Below, one piece after another: positions 23,938 to 32,839 of a DNA stretch of 64,000 bases. Source of the stretch: Sphingomonadales bacterium. Its GTDB lineage: Bacteria > Pseudomonadota > Alphaproteobacteria > Sphingomonadales > Sphingomonadaceae. A program made the translations under genes and the position numbers. Position 1 is the stretch's first letter. Every line of letters starts with the position of its first letter. The stretch spans positions 558,001 to 622,000 of the forward strand of contig JADJGU010000001.1 in NCBI GenBank assembly GCA_016707885.1. The letters are read 5' to 3'. The notes under the pieces are model-generated. The model did no database searches. It was not told where the DNA came from and was given only the letters and a program-made list of their open reading frames with translations.

Positions 23938-25526
23938 GGTACCAGCACCGTATCCTGCGCCTCGGGCAGCATCTTCGGGAAATCGAGCGTGTAATGCAGC
24001 CCGCGGCTTTCTTTACGGGATAGCGCGGAGCGGATGATGAGGTCCGCGACCTCAACCAGATTGCGCAGTTCGATCAGGTCGGGGGTTACACGGAAGTGGC
24101 TGTAATAGTCCTCAACTTCGCGGCGGAGCAGATCGATGCGGTGCTTGGCGCGTTCCAGCCGCTTGGTGGTGCGAACGATTCCGACGAAATTCCACATGAA
24201 TTGACGGATTTCGCGCCAGCATTGGGCGATCACAACTTCCTCATCGCTGTCGGTGACACGGCTTTCATCCCATGGACGAATGGCGGGCGGTGGCGGCAAT
24301 TCATCCCAATGCGCGTCGATATGCGCGGCGCAGGCATCGCCGAAGACGAAGCATTCTAGGAGGCTGTTGGATGCGAGACGGTTGGCACCGTGCAGCCCTG
24401 ACTGAGTGACTTCACCCGCTGCATAGAGCCCCGGTGCATCGGTGCGTCCGTCGAGATCAACCAGCACCCCGCCGCAGGTATAATGCTGCGCGGGAACCAC
24501 CGGGATCGGTTCCTTGGTGATGTCGATGCCCAGACCCATCAGCTTTTCATAGATGTTGGGGAAATGCTCGCGGACGAATTCGGGTTCCTTGTGGCTGATG
24601 TCGAGATGGACATAGTCGAGGCCGTCGCGCTTGATTTCGCCGTCATTGGCGCGCGCCACAATGTCGCGCGGGGCAAGCTCTGCCCGCTCGTCATAATCGG
24701 GCATATAGCGGTGCCCGGTCTTGGGGTTTTTGAGGATGCCGCCTTCCCCTCGGACCGCCTCGGTGATCAGGAAATTCTTGACCTCCAGATTGTAGAGACA
24801 AGTCGGGTGGAACTGCATCATTTCCATGTTCGAGACACGGCAGCCTGCGCGCCATGCCATAGCAATGCCATCGCCGGTCGCCCCGCGCGGCGCGGTCGAG
24901 TACAGATAGGTGCGCCCTGCCCCGCCGGTCGCCAATATAGTGGCGCGCGCGGTAAACGCCTCTACCTTTCCGGTCTTGCGGTTGAGCGCATAGATACCGT
25001 GCACCCGACCGCTGGTTGAAAAGCGTTCCTGATGGCGACCCACGATCAGATCGATTGCGACCATATCGGGAACCAAGGTGATATTCGGATTGTCCCGTGC
25101 CGCGCTTTCCAGCGCCTGCTGCACCGCCCAGCCGGTCGCGTCGTTGACATGAACGATGCGGCGATGGCTATGCCCGCCTTCGCGTGTCAGATGCCATTGC
25201 TCGCCAAATTCGTTGGTCGGCCCGCCGAGGTTGAAGGGCACGCCGAGCTTTGCCAGCCGGTCGATGGCTTGCGGGGCATGCTCGATCACAAACTCAACCG
25301 TCTGCCGGTTGTTGAGACCAGCGCCCGCCACCATCGTATCTTCGATATGGCTTTCAAAAGTGTCGCCCGGCTCGAGCACCGCCGCAATCCCGCCCTGCGC
25401 CCATGCCGTCGCACCATCCGACAATGCGCCTTTGGCCAGCACGGTGACCTTATGCTTTTGGGCGAGCTGCAACGCGGCAGTCAGCCCTGCAGCACCCGAT
25501 CCGATGATGAGGATGTCGGTTTCCAC
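23934..25526 (-). CDS. nadB: L-aspartate oxidase
   Basis: A 530-residue FAD enzyme that oxidises L-aspartate to iminoaspartate, the first step of de novo NAD synthesis. N-terminal dinucleotide motif IGSGAAGLTAAL, the ALSDGATAWAQGGIAAVL stretch, TGGAGRTYLYSTAPRGATGDGIAMA and LLECFVFGDACA are characteristic of the fumarate-reductase-like superfamily and NadB in particular. nadA and nadC are not in the window. It lies 4 bases downstream of an ABC ATPase gene and probably shares its transcript. Confidence 0.95.
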   Translation of the reverse strand: METDILIIGSGAAGLTAALQLAQKHKVTVLAKGALSDGATAWAQGGIAAVLEPGDTFESHIEDTMVAGAGLNNRQTVEFVIEHAPQAIDRLAKLGVPFNLGGPTNEFGEQWHLTREGGHSHRRIVHVNDATGWAVQQALESAARDNPNITLVPDMVAIDLIVGRHQERFSTSGRVHGIYALNRKTGKVEAFTARATILATGGAGRTYLYSTAPRGATGDGIAMAWRAGCRVSNMEMMQFHPTCLYNLEVKNFLITEAVRGEGGILKNPKTGHRYMPDYDERAELAPRDIVARANDGEIKRDGLDYVHLDISHKEPEFVREHFPNIYEKLMGLGIDITKEPIPVVPAQHYTCGGVLVDLDGRTDAPGLYAAGEVTQSGLHGANRLASNSLLECFVFGDACAAHIDAHWDELPPPPAIRPWDESRVTDSDEEVVIAQCWREIRQFMWNFVGIVRTTKRLERAKHRIDLLRREVEDYYSHFRVTPDLIELRNLVEVADLIIRSALSRKESRGLHYTLDFPKMLPEAQDTVLVP

Positions 25527-25530
25527 CAGT

Positions 25531-26454
25531 TCACTCCGCGCTTCCGCTGGTGAGGCTCAGGAACACGTCTTCAAGGTCGGCTTCCTTGGTGGTCACGTCG
25601 ACAATGCCAAAGCCCAGCCCCTGCACCGCCGCCAGCACTTCGCCAGCGTTCATGCGGTCCTTGTTATAGGTGATCTCAACCGTGCGGTCGGCGACCAGTT
25701 CGGTTTTTTCAAACGCATCATGCTTGGGCGCTTCGGCGACATCGCGGTCGAGCGTCAGCACCACCGCCTTTTCGCGCGCCATGCCGACCAGTTCCTTGGT
25801 CGGCTTGTTCGCGATCAGCTTGCCGTGGTTGATGATCGCAATGCGGTCGCACAATTGTTCGGCTTCTTCGAGATAGTGCGTGGTCAACACCACTGTTGCA
25901 CCCTGTTTGTTGAGTTCGACCACATATTCCCAAAGCTGTTGGCGCAGCTCAATGTCGACACCAGCGGTAGGTTCATCGAGCACGATCACCGGCGGCGAAT
26001 GCACCATCGCCTTGGCGACGAGCAACCGCCGCTTCATCCCGCCAGACAGCGTGCGCGCATAGGCATCGGCCTTGTCCTCCAGCCGCACAGCCTTCAGCAA
26101 TTCCATCGAATGGCGTTTATCCTTTGGCACGCCATAAAGACCGGCAAACAACTCCAGCGTTTCGAATGGCGTGAAAAAGGGATCGAACATGATCTCTTGC
26201 GGCACGATGCCGATCGACGCTTTCGCATTGCGCGGGTTGACGTCGATATCAAACCCCCAGATGCTGGCCTGACCCGAGGTCTTCTGCACCATTCCAGCCA
26301 ATATATTGATAATCGTTGATTTTCCGGCTCCGTTGGGCCCCAGAAGTCCGAATATCGAGCCGCGCTCGACATCAAAACTGACGCCGTCCAGCGCCTGTTT
26401 GCCAGTGGAATAGCGCTTGGAAAGGTCGCGGATCGAGATAGCAGCTTCGTTCAT
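25531..26454 (-). CDS. ABC transporter ATP-binding protein (ABC-2/drug-export type)
   Basis: A 307-residue ATPase. Walker A GPNGAGKST (39-47), signature LSGGMKRRL, Walker B VIVLDEPTAGVD and the switch His in TTHYLEEAEQ are intact. The C-terminal part, ending ADLEDVFLSLTSG, is typical of the CcmA/NodI/daunorubicin-resistance ATPases that work with an ABC-2 permease. No permease is adjacent; nadB follows directly, so the partner must be elsewhere. ATG 26454 (MNEAAIS) is chosen over a longer frame because the ATPase domain starts only a few residues later. Confidence 0.92.
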   Translation of the reverse strand: MNEAAISIRDLSKRYSTGKQALDGVSFDVERGSIFGLLGPNGAGKSTIINILAGMVQKTSGQASIWGFDIDVNPRNAKASIGIVPQEIMFDPFFTPFETLELFAGLYGVPKDKRHSMELLKAVRLEDKADAYARTLSGGMKRRLLVAKAMVHSPPVIVLDEPTAGVDIELRQQLWEYVVELNKQGATVVLTTHYLEEAEQLCDRIAIINHGKLIANKPTKELVGMAREKAVVLTLDRDVAEAPKHDAFEKTELVADRTVEITYNKDRMNAGEVLAAVQGLGFGIVDVTTKEADLEDVFLSLTSGSAE

Positions 26455-26512
26455 AGGCGTTAATCGATAGCGGAGGCCTGACACTCGCGCAACGCAAGGC
26501 TTTGCATCAAAG

Positions 26513-26575
26513 GGTTAAGGACAATTAACCATAAGCGCTAACGCAATCTTGCACCCTGTCCTGCCATTGCACCCT
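26513..26575. promoter_or_regulatory. Inverted repeat and direct repeats between the ABC and DUF4402 genes
   Basis: GGTTAAGGACAATTAACC (26513-26530) is an inverted repeat with TTAACC half-sites like those bound by CtrA, although spaced 6 rather than the usual 7 bases. TTGCACCCT occurs twice, at 26549-26557 and 26567-26575, the second copy ending one base before the DUF4402 ATG. No ordinary ribosome-binding site precedes that ATG. Confidence 0.35.
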
Positions 26576-26576
26576 A

Positions 26577-27131
26577 ATGCGTGGGGCAAAAATCCTGAAC
26601 AAAAGCGCGCGATTCGCGCTGGCTGCGGCTGTATTGGCTGCGGTATCGACGCCCGCACGTGCCGAAACCGAGGCGATGGATTCGCAAGTGGCAGTTGTCG
26701 CTCCGGGCAGTTTCTATAAAGTTCGAGACCTTTACTTCGGCGTCATTTCGTCAAGCCTGCTTCCAGGCACAGTAACCGTTGCGCCAAATGGCACGCGCAC
26801 CGCAACCGGCGGTGTGACACTGATCGGGAACAGTCACCATCCAGCTGAATTTGCAGGAATGAAGCCGACCCAACCTAACCGACCCGTCCGGATGCGGGTT
26901 GCATCGAACACGGTTTTGCTGACTGGTCCTGGAACACCGATGGTAGCCAGCCTGTTTCGCGCCAATACCAATCCCGGCACACCTTTGTCTACCGTCACGC
27001 GCAACTATCAGGTCCAGCAGACCAGCAATGGCGCCTTTGCGCTCTCTGTTGGCGCAACACTCGCGGTAAATGCCAACCAACAGCCAGGCACCTATACCGG
27101 GACCTGGTTCCTGACCCTCGACTACCAGTAA
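26577..27131 (+). CDS. DUF4402 secreted protein, first of a tandem pair
   Basis: A 184-residue protein with a signal peptide (SARFALAAAVLAAVSTPARA). The mature part is the DUF4402 beta-rich domain: GTVTVAPNGTRTATGGVTL, HPAEFAGM and a closing GTYTGTWFLTLDYQ that looks like the donor-strand-like C-terminus of pilin-type folds. Family members are thought to be surface or fimbria-like components; no chaperone or usher is nearby. It shares these motifs almost exactly with the next gene, so the pair arose by duplication. ATG 26577 is used for lack of a better start. Confidence 0.83.
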   Translation: MRGAKILNKSARFALAAAVLAAVSTPARAETEAMDSQVAVVAPGSFYKVRDLYFGVISSSLLPGTVTVAPNGTRTATGGVTLIGNSHHPAEFAGMKPTQPNRPVRMRVASNTVLLTGPGTPMVASLFRANTNPGTPLSTVTRNYQVQQTSNGAFALSVGATLAVNANQQPGTYTGTWFLTLDYQ

Positions 27132-27216
27132 GCCTAAACGACGACGTGCCGAACTTGCCCTTCCCGATAAGCCGCTGTTTACCATATGGTTATAACTTTT
27201 CGGCTATGGCTTTGGC

Positions 27217-27765
27217 ATGAGTGCGTCCCGCCTGCCCCCCCTTGCCCTGCTTGCTTTGGCTGCATGCTGGCTTTCCTGCGTGGCTTCACCCGCTTTTGCC
27301 CAGAATGCTACCGAGCAGGTTCAGGCCCAGGTCGGCGTCGTGACCCCATTGAGCTTTATCCAGACCGAAGAGCTAAACTTCGGGAAAATCTTTGCCAGCA
27401 ACACCGCGGGAACAGTAACAGTCGCACCCAACGGAACGCGTACCCGCACCGGCGGCGTGACCTTGTTCGGCAGCGACCACCAACCAGCCGAATTCGCCGG
27501 CATGGGTAGCTTCAACCAGCGCGTTCAGGTATCGCTCGGTAGCAACACGATATTCCTGACAGGCCCCGGCGTCCGCATGCGCGCACGAACCTTTACCATT
27601 GGCAGCACACCGACCGCAGTGCTTTCGACCAACCCCCAAGTTTTTCGCATAGCTGCGGCGACGGGCGCTTTCCGCTTCCCGGTCGGGGCAACGCTGGAGG
27701 TCAACGCCAATCAGGCGCCCGGCACCTATAGCGGCATCTGGACGATCACACTCAACTATCAGTGA
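27217..27765 (+). CDS. DUF4402 secreted protein, second of a tandem pair
   Basis: A 182-residue paralogue of the preceding gene. Signal peptide LALLALAACWLSCVASPAFA, then GTVTVAPNGTRTRTGGVTLF, QPAEFAGM and GTYSGIWTITLNYQ. The middle differs from its neighbour most between the AEFAGM motif and the C-terminal strand. An 85-base spacer separates the two, with TATAAC and no clear ribosome-binding site. Exported and probably surface exposed; function unknown. Confidence 0.85.
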   Translation: MSASRLPPLALLALAACWLSCVASPAFAQNATEQVQAQVGVVTPLSFIQTEELNFGKIFASNTAGTVTVAPNGTRTRTGGVTLFGSDHQPAEFAGMGSFNQRVQVSLGSNTIFLTGPGVRMRARTFTIGSTPTAVLSTNPQVFRIAAATGAFRFPVGATLEVNANQAPGTYSGIWTITLNYQ

Positions 27766-27809
27766 AATGCCCCGTTGCGGCTGCGGGGCGGCTTTGCTAA
27801 CGGCACGGC

Positions 27810-28013
27810 ATGACAGACGCACCCGAAACCATCCTCGTCCGCACGCACCGTATCGCTTGCGACGGTAGTGGCGATGGCGTTCCCGCGGCGCTCGGCCATC
27901 CGCGTGTATGGCTGGAAATCGACGAAAGCGGCATGGTCGAATGCGGTTATTGCGACCGCCGCTTCGTGCTCGTCGGCGGACCAGCCGACAATGGAACGTC
28001 GAACAAGGGCTGA
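27810..28013 (+). CDS. zf-CHCC zinc-finger protein, NDUFS6-like
   Basis: A 67-residue protein. Metal ligands appear in the family order: Cys in RIACDGSG, His in GHPRVWLEI, and the CGYC pair in VECGYCDRRFVLV. In alphaproteobacteria this small protein corresponds to the mitochondrial complex I subunit NDUFS6 and is often encoded away from the nuo operon. It lies 40 bases before tldD. Confidence 0.88.
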   Translation: MTDAPETILVRTHRIACDGSGDGVPAALGHPRVWLEIDESGMVECGYCDRRFVLVGGPADNGTSNKG

Positions 28014-28053
28014 AGCCCCTTCCGTTCCGTGCTACAGCGCCTATATCGGTGGC

Positions 28054-29481
28054 ATGAGCATTTCAGACCCGCGCAGCTTTCTTTATCAACCCGGCCTTTT
28101 GGACCCCGACGGGGCGTTACGCGTCACGCGTGAAGCTTTAACCGCCTGCGATGATGGCGAGCTCTATCTGCAATATAGCGCCAGCGAGAGTTTCGGTTTC
28201 GACGATGGTCGGCTGAAAATGGCCGATTATTCGACCGCCTCCGGCTTTGGTTTGCGCGGTGTTTCGGGCGAGATGACTGGTTTCAGTCATGCTAACGAAC
28301 TGAGCGAGGGCGCAATTCGCCGTGCTGCCGAAACGCTACAGTTGCTCGACCCTGCCAAGGGCCAGATTGCCCCGCCGCCGCGCAAGAACAACCGGCACCT
28401 TTACACCGACGGCAACCCGCTCGATCTGGTGCCCTTCGCCCGGAAGGTTGAACTTTGCCAGAAAATCGACGCGGCGGCCCGCGCGCGTGACCCGCGTGTC
28501 GCGCAAGTTTCGGTCAGCCTTGCTGGCAGCTGGTCAGTCATCGAAATCGTTCGCGCCGACGGCTTTGTCGCCACCGACATCCGCCCGCTGGTGCGCCTGA
28601 ATGTTTCGATCGTAACCGAGGAAAATGGTCGCCGCGAAACCGGCACCTACGGCTTTGGCGGACGCAAGCTCTATGATGACCTTTTCGATGAAGCCGCATG
28701 GAGCCACGCCATCGACGAGGCATTGGCGCAATCGCTGACCAACCTGCGTTCGGTCGATGCGCCTGCAGGAGAAATGACCGTGCTGCTCGGCCCCGGCTGG
28801 CCCGGCGTGCTGCTGCACGAAGCCGTCGGCCACGGCCTTGAAGGCGATTTCAATCGCAAGGGCACCAGCGCCTTTTCGGGCAAGATCGGCCAGCGTGTGG
28901 CCGCGCCCGGCGTCACCGTAGTTGACGATGGCAGCATCACCGACCGGCGCGGATCGCTGTCGATCGACGATGAAGGCACGCCGACGCAGGAAAACATCCT
29001 CATCGAAGACGGCATCCTGAAAGGCTATATGCAGGACCGCTTGAACGCGCGGCTGATGGGTGTCGCACCCACCGGCAATGGCCGACGCCAAAGCTATGCA
29101 CACGCCCCAATGCCGCGCATGACCAATACTTTCATGCGCGGGGGCAACGACGATCCCGCCGAACTGCTGAGCCGGGTGAAGGACGGCATATTCGCCAAAA
29201 GCTTTGGCGGCGGGCAGGTCGATATCGTCTCGGGCAAATTCGTTTTCAGTTGCACCGAGGCCTATCGCGTCAAAAATGGCAAGTTGGGCGATCCGATCAA
29301 AGGTGCGACCCTGATCGGCGATGGCCCAACGTCGCTCACCAAGATTATCGGCATCGGCAACGACATGGCGCTCGACGAAGGCATCGGCGTCTGCGGCAAG
29401 GGCGGACAGAGCGTGCCTGCGGGCGTTGGCCAGCCTACGACCCTTGTCCGTGCGCTCACCGTGGGCGGCACCGCCGGGTGA
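28054..29481 (+). CDS. tldD: Metalloprotease TldD
   Basis: A 475-residue zinc peptidase that works with TldE/PmbA to degrade unfolded peptides and mature some natural products. HExxxH is at 255-260 (HEAVGH), followed by GLEGDFNRKGTSAFSGKIG and the C-terminal SFGGGQVDIVSGKFVFSCTEA. The frame is open upstream to 27868, but ATG 28054 (MSISDPRSF) gives the family N-terminus. TldE is not in the window. Its stop overlaps the GTG of the next gene. Confidence 0.95.
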   Translation: MSISDPRSFLYQPGLLDPDGALRVTREALTACDDGELYLQYSASESFGFDDGRLKMADYSTASGFGLRGVSGEMTGFSHANELSEGAIRRAAETLQLLDPAKGQIAPPPRKNNRHLYTDGNPLDLVPFARKVELCQKIDAAARARDPRVAQVSVSLAGSWSVIEIVRADGFVATDIRPLVRLNVSIVTEENGRRETGTYGFGGRKLYDDLFDEAAWSHAIDEALAQSLTNLRSVDAPAGEMTVLLGPGWPGVLLHEAVGHGLEGDFNRKGTSAFSGKIGQRVAAPGVTVVDDGSITDRRGSLSIDDEGTPTQENILIEDGILKGYMQDRLNARLMGVAPTGNGRRQSYAHAPMPRMTNTFMRGGNDDPAELLSRVKDGIFAKSFGGGQVDIVSGKFVFSCTEAYRVKNGKLGDPIKGATLIGDGPTSLTKIIGIGNDMALDEGIGVCGKGGQSVPAGVGQPTTLVRALTVGGTAG

Positions 29482-30056
29482 TTGACGACGAGGAAGTCGA
29501 GCTGATTGATCCACCCGACAATTGGGCTGAACAGCTCCTGCACTTCTGGTTCGTCGAACATGACTTTGCCAATTGGTTCAAAGGCGGTGCGGATTTTGAT
29601 AAGGCCGTGACCGAGCAGTTCGCGGAATGGCGTGAGGCTTTGCGCGAACAGCCGACTGAAAGTTTTTTGACCGATCCGCACACCGCACTGGCAGCGGTCA
29701 TCCTGTTCGATCAAGTGCCGCGCAATGCCTATCGGGGCACTGCCGAAGCCTTCGCCACCGATCATCTGGCGCTGGCTATCGCAAAAATATCGGTTGCAGG
29801 GGCATTCGATGTCGATCTTTCCAAGGACGAGCGGCTGTTTCTCTATTTGCCCTTCGAACATAGCGAAAATCGTGACGACCAGCGGGAATCGGTCCGTTTG
29901 ATTAGCCAGTTGGGCGATCCGGACCTGTTGAAATATGCGCAAGATCATCAGGCGATGATCGAGCGGTTCGGGCGCTTCCCGCATCGCAACAAGGCGCTTG
30001 GGCGCTCCGATCGCGATGGCGAGGCAGAAGCTGTCGCCGCAGGTAACAACTGGTAA
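29478..30056 (+). CDS. DUF924 family protein
   Basis: A 192-residue soluble alpha-helical protein beginning at GTG 29478 in a GTGA overlap with tldD. The pattern LLHFWFVEHDFANWFKGGADFDKAV, AAVILFDQVPRNAYRG, FLYLPFEHSENRDDQ and RFGRFPHRNKALGR is diagnostic of DUF924. No activity is assigned to the family. Overlap with tldD implies cotranslation, but the significance is unclear. Confidence 0.92.
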   Translation: MIDDEEVELIDPPDNWAEQLLHFWFVEHDFANWFKGGADFDKAVTEQFAEWREALREQPTESFLTDPHTALAAVILFDQVPRNAYRGTAEAFATDHLALAIAKISVAGAFDVDLSKDERLFLYLPFEHSENRDDQRESVRLISQLGDPDLLKYAQDHQAMIERFGRFPHRNKALGRSDRDGEAEAVAAGNNW

Positions 30057-30176
30057 TTGCTGGCTCTATTACCGCTAATCGCTTGCGCTGCATCAATGCA
30101 GGCATATAACCTTCGCTCATAGAATCGGGTCGCACAGGTTCCAGACGCAGAATCGTCGAACAGCAGGAGTTTTGCC

Positions 30177-31373
30177 GTGCGCACCATTTACCGATTTGCA
30201 TCGATTGCCACCCTTGCCACCGCACTGGCGGTCGTTCCCGGCTCTGCCCAGAAAACGACCGGTCCCAAAGCAACCTATGCCATGGACGTACAGACCATGT
30301 CGGGAATGGGCATGGGGGCGATGATGGGCGGCGGCCTTGGCAGCCTGCTCGGTGGGGGCGGAGACAATTATATGCTCGAATTGCGGCTGACTTCGGCCAC
30401 GCCGTCGCCGGTGCAGCCGGAAAAGGGTGACCATTTTTTCCAGCCGCAAGCGAAGATGGGCAAATCGGTTCCGCTGTTGGGCGATGCGCCGGGGACGTCA
30501 AAGCCAGACCGCGATTATGATCCCAATCAGACGATGGAAAAGCCTAAGGGCCGCATCCTGATGTTCTGGGGCTGCCACGCCAATGCACCCAAGGGTCAAC
30601 CATTCATCATCGACTTCGCCAAAATGCCGACCGCAAAAATGCCCGCCAACATGCCGCAACAGATGCAGCGCTATGAGGCACAAGCCAAAGCGCGCGATGC
30701 GAACGCCGCCTGGTGGCCCAACGGCAAGAGCGGCAAGCAACCCAAATCAGGCTCTTCGCTGCGCGGCGAGCATCGGATTGCCAGTGCCTTCACACCCGAA
30801 ATCAAGTTCGCGCTGGTCAATGATTATATGGCCTCGCTGAATGTGAATACGAACGACTCTGGCGCTCCGATCTTGCTCAACTGGAACAGCGTGCCGACTG
30901 CGACGGGCTATGTCGCCTGGGCAATGGGCGGTATGGAACGCGCGGGCCAAGGCGGCGACATGGTGATGTGGACATCGGCCAATAATCGCGATTTCGGCGA
31001 AGGCATGGGCTGGCTTTCGCCTGCCGAAGTGCAACGCCAGATCGCCGCCAAAAATGTGATGCCGCCATCGCAGACCAGTTGCCAGATCCCGGCCGAAGCC
31101 AAGGCGGCTGCAGGTGGCATGATGTTTGGCAGCATGAATGCCTTTGGCCCCGAGGAAAACTTCGCCTTCCCGCCCAAGCCAACCGATCCGAAAGCGGGGT
31201 GGAATATCGAGTGGACAGCGAAAGCCCGCTTTCGTGCCTTTGCCAGCTTCATGACAGGTATGGGCAACAGCGGCATGGGTGGAATGGGTGATGGCGGTAC
31301 GGCACCTGCGCCGAAAAAGAAAAAGCCGTGCAAGGGTCCGCTTGGAATTCCCATTCCGGGGACCGAGTGCTGA
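30177..31373 (+). CDS. Secreted Met/Gly-rich protein of unknown function
   Basis: A 398-residue protein from GTG 30177 behind CAGGAG. Signal peptide RFASIATLATALAVVPGSAQ, then a low-complexity MSGMGMGAMMGGGLGSLLGGGG stretch, split here as residues near 41-62, a central domain with FWGCHANAPKGQPFIIDF and LNWNSVPTATGYVAWAMGG, and a second Gly/Met run (TGMGNSGMGGMGDGG) before a Lys-rich tail KKKKPCKGP. No family is recognised with confidence. The central repeat-like part with WNSVPTATGY resembles fibronectin-type strands. Periplasmic or outer-membrane associated is likely. Confidence 0.8.
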   Translation: MRTIYRFASIATLATALAVVPGSAQKTTGPKATYAMDVQTMSGMGMGAMMGGGLGSLLGGGGDNYMLELRLTSATPSPVQPEKGDHFFQPQAKMGKSVPLLGDAPGTSKPDRDYDPNQTMEKPKGRILMFWGCHANAPKGQPFIIDFAKMPTAKMPANMPQQMQRYEAQAKARDANAAWWPNGKSGKQPKSGSSLRGEHRIASAFTPEIKFALVNDYMASLNVNTNDSGAPILLNWNSVPTATGYVAWAMGGMERAGQGGDMVMWTSANNRDFGEGMGWLSPAEVQRQIAAKNVMPPSQTSCQIPAEAKAAAGGMMFGSMNAFGPEENFAFPPKPTDPKAGWNIEWTAKARFRAFASFMTGMGNSGMGGMGDGGTAPAPKKKKPCKGPLGIPIPGTEC

Positions 31374-31434
31374 CGGAATTTGACTCCCGTCATTAGTTCT
31401 GGACGGCGGCCATGCGCTTTGGCACATCAGGCGC

Positions 31435-31995
31435 ATGGCCGAGTTTTTTGATGCACTGAACAACAAGCATGTCGAGATGATTGGCAAGCAGCCGGTCTTC
31501 TTTGTGGCAACCGCTGCTTCGGACGGTCGGATCAACCTGTCACCCAAAGGCTATGACAGCTTTCGCGTCCTGTCGCCCGGCCACGTCGGCTATCTCCACC
31601 TCGGCGGCTCGGGAAATGAAACTCACGCGCATCTGTCCGTCGACGGCCGCATCACCTTCATGTTCTGCAATTTCGAACAGCCGGCCCTTATTCTGCGGAT
31701 CTACGGACGCGGAAGGCCGGTTTTGCCGCAAGACGCCGAATGGGATGAACTCGCCAGCCATTTCGAAATCCTCCCCGGAACACGGCAGATCATCCTTGCT
31801 GATGTCGACAATGTGCAGACCAGTTGCGGCTGGGGCGTACCTTTCATGGCCTTTGATCGCGAGCGCGAAACACTGAAGAAAGCGCATGCCGGAATGGAAG
31901 CGAACGCCTGGATTGCGAAAGCGCAAGGCAGGACCAAAAGCATCGATGGAATAGCGACCCGGCCGACCGACCGTTATTTCGGGCCTGCTGACTGA
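31435..31995 (+). CDS. Pyridoxamine 5'-phosphate oxidase-like flavin-binding protein
   Basis: A 186-residue split-barrel protein. VFFVATAASDGRINLSPKGYDSFRVLSPGHVGYL is the N-terminal PNPOx-fold core, followed by GRITFMFCNFEQPALILRIYGRGRPV. Members bind FMN or F420; true PdxH residues are not evident, so a general redox or sensing role is more likely. It is 2 bases upstream of the EEP-family gene. Confidence 0.87.
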   Translation: MAEFFDALNNKHVEMIGKQPVFFVATAASDGRINLSPKGYDSFRVLSPGHVGYLHLGGSGNETHAHLSVDGRITFMFCNFEQPALILRIYGRGRPVLPQDAEWDELASHFEILPGTRQIILADVDNVQTSCGWGVPFMAFDRERETLKKAHAGMEANAWIAKAQGRTKSIDGIATRPTDRYFGPAD

Positions 31996-31997
31996 CC

Positions 31998-32699
31998 GTG
32001 CCGCCCATTAAGGTCGCAACTTACAATATCCGCAAATGCGTCGGCACTGATCGGCGGCGCAACCCCGAACGCATCCTTGAAGTACTGAGCGAAATCGACG
32101 CTGATATCATTGCTCTGCAGGAAGCAGACCGGCGCTTTGGCAACCGGATGAGCGCTATTCCCTATCATCTATTGCTCGAGCAGGGGACATATCGGCCGGT
32201 CGAAATTGGCGGCCGCCCGCAAAGCATAGGTTGGCATGGCAATGCCCTGCTGGTGAAACGGGGCATCGAGGTCAGGCATAGCGAGATCGTACCACTGCCG
32301 ACACTCGAGCCGCGCGGTGCCGTACTTGCCGAACTGCTGCTGAACGGCGCTCCGCTGCGCGTTATCGGTACGCATCTCGACCTGTCGGGGCTCTGGCGGC
32401 GGCGGCAAATCCGCGCGCTGCTGGCCCGGCTGGACGGCGCAGCGCATCACATTCCTACCGTATTGATGGGCGATTTCAACCAATGGTCGGATCGGGGGGC
32501 ACTAAGCGAGTTTGCATTCCACCACCACCGCTTGGTCAAAACGCCACCCAGTTTCCATAGCACCCGCCCTGTAGCACGGCTCGACCGTATCATTGTCAGC
32601 CATGACATCATGGTTGAAAATAGCGGGGCGCATATTTCAGACTTGTCGAAACGGGCATCGGATCACCTGCCCCTTTGGGCGACACTCAAGCATGCCTAA
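31998..32699 (+). CDS. Endonuclease/exonuclease/phosphatase (EEP) family hydrolase
   Basis: A 233-residue protein starting at GTG 31998. VATYNIRKCVGTD, DIIALQEAD (metal Glu), GTHLDLSG, VLMGDFNQW (catalytic Asp-Asn) and SDHLPLWATL (Asp-His) make a complete EEP active site. The family includes AP endonucleases, nucleases and phosphodiesterases; no DNA-binding extension is visible, and it may be a phospholipase or phosphodiesterase-like hydrolase. Transcribed with the PNPOx-like gene. Confidence 0.9.
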   Translation: MPPIKVATYNIRKCVGTDRRRNPERILEVLSEIDADIIALQEADRRFGNRMSAIPYHLLLEQGTYRPVEIGGRPQSIGWHGNALLVKRGIEVRHSEIVPLPTLEPRGAVLAELLLNGAPLRVIGTHLDLSGLWRRRQIRALLARLDGAAHHIPTVLMGDFNQWSDRGALSEFAFHHHRLVKTPPSFHSTRPVARLDRIIVSHDIMVENSGAHISDLSKRASDHLPLWATLKHA

Positions 32700-32790
32700 T
32701 TTTTGTACAGCAGTTTTTCACTGATTATTTTTTAGGCAGTTTATCTAAAACCGGAGTCTGTAACCCTCGAAATCCAAGGCTTTCGGATTC

Positions 32791-32806
32791 TGGCACGCCC
32801 TTTGCA
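32791..32806 (+). promoter_or_regulatory. Sigma-54 (RpoN) promoter of glnK-amtB
   Basis: TGGCACGCCCTTTGCA matches the -24/-12 consensus: GG at 32792-32793 and GC at 32804-32805 are separated by the canonical 10 bases. Transcription would begin near 32817, about 23 bases before the glnK ATG. Nitrogen-limited control through NtrC is expected; no clear NtrC site is seen upstream. Confidence 0.88.
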
Positions 32807-32839
32807 TTGTGCATTGCACAACCACAAAAGGGGGCGTGC

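Noticed and set aside
25156..26319. Frame of about 387 codons antisense to nadB and the ABC ATPase
   Set aside because: It crosses two real genes on the opposite strand and has no domain; a typical GC-rich shadow.
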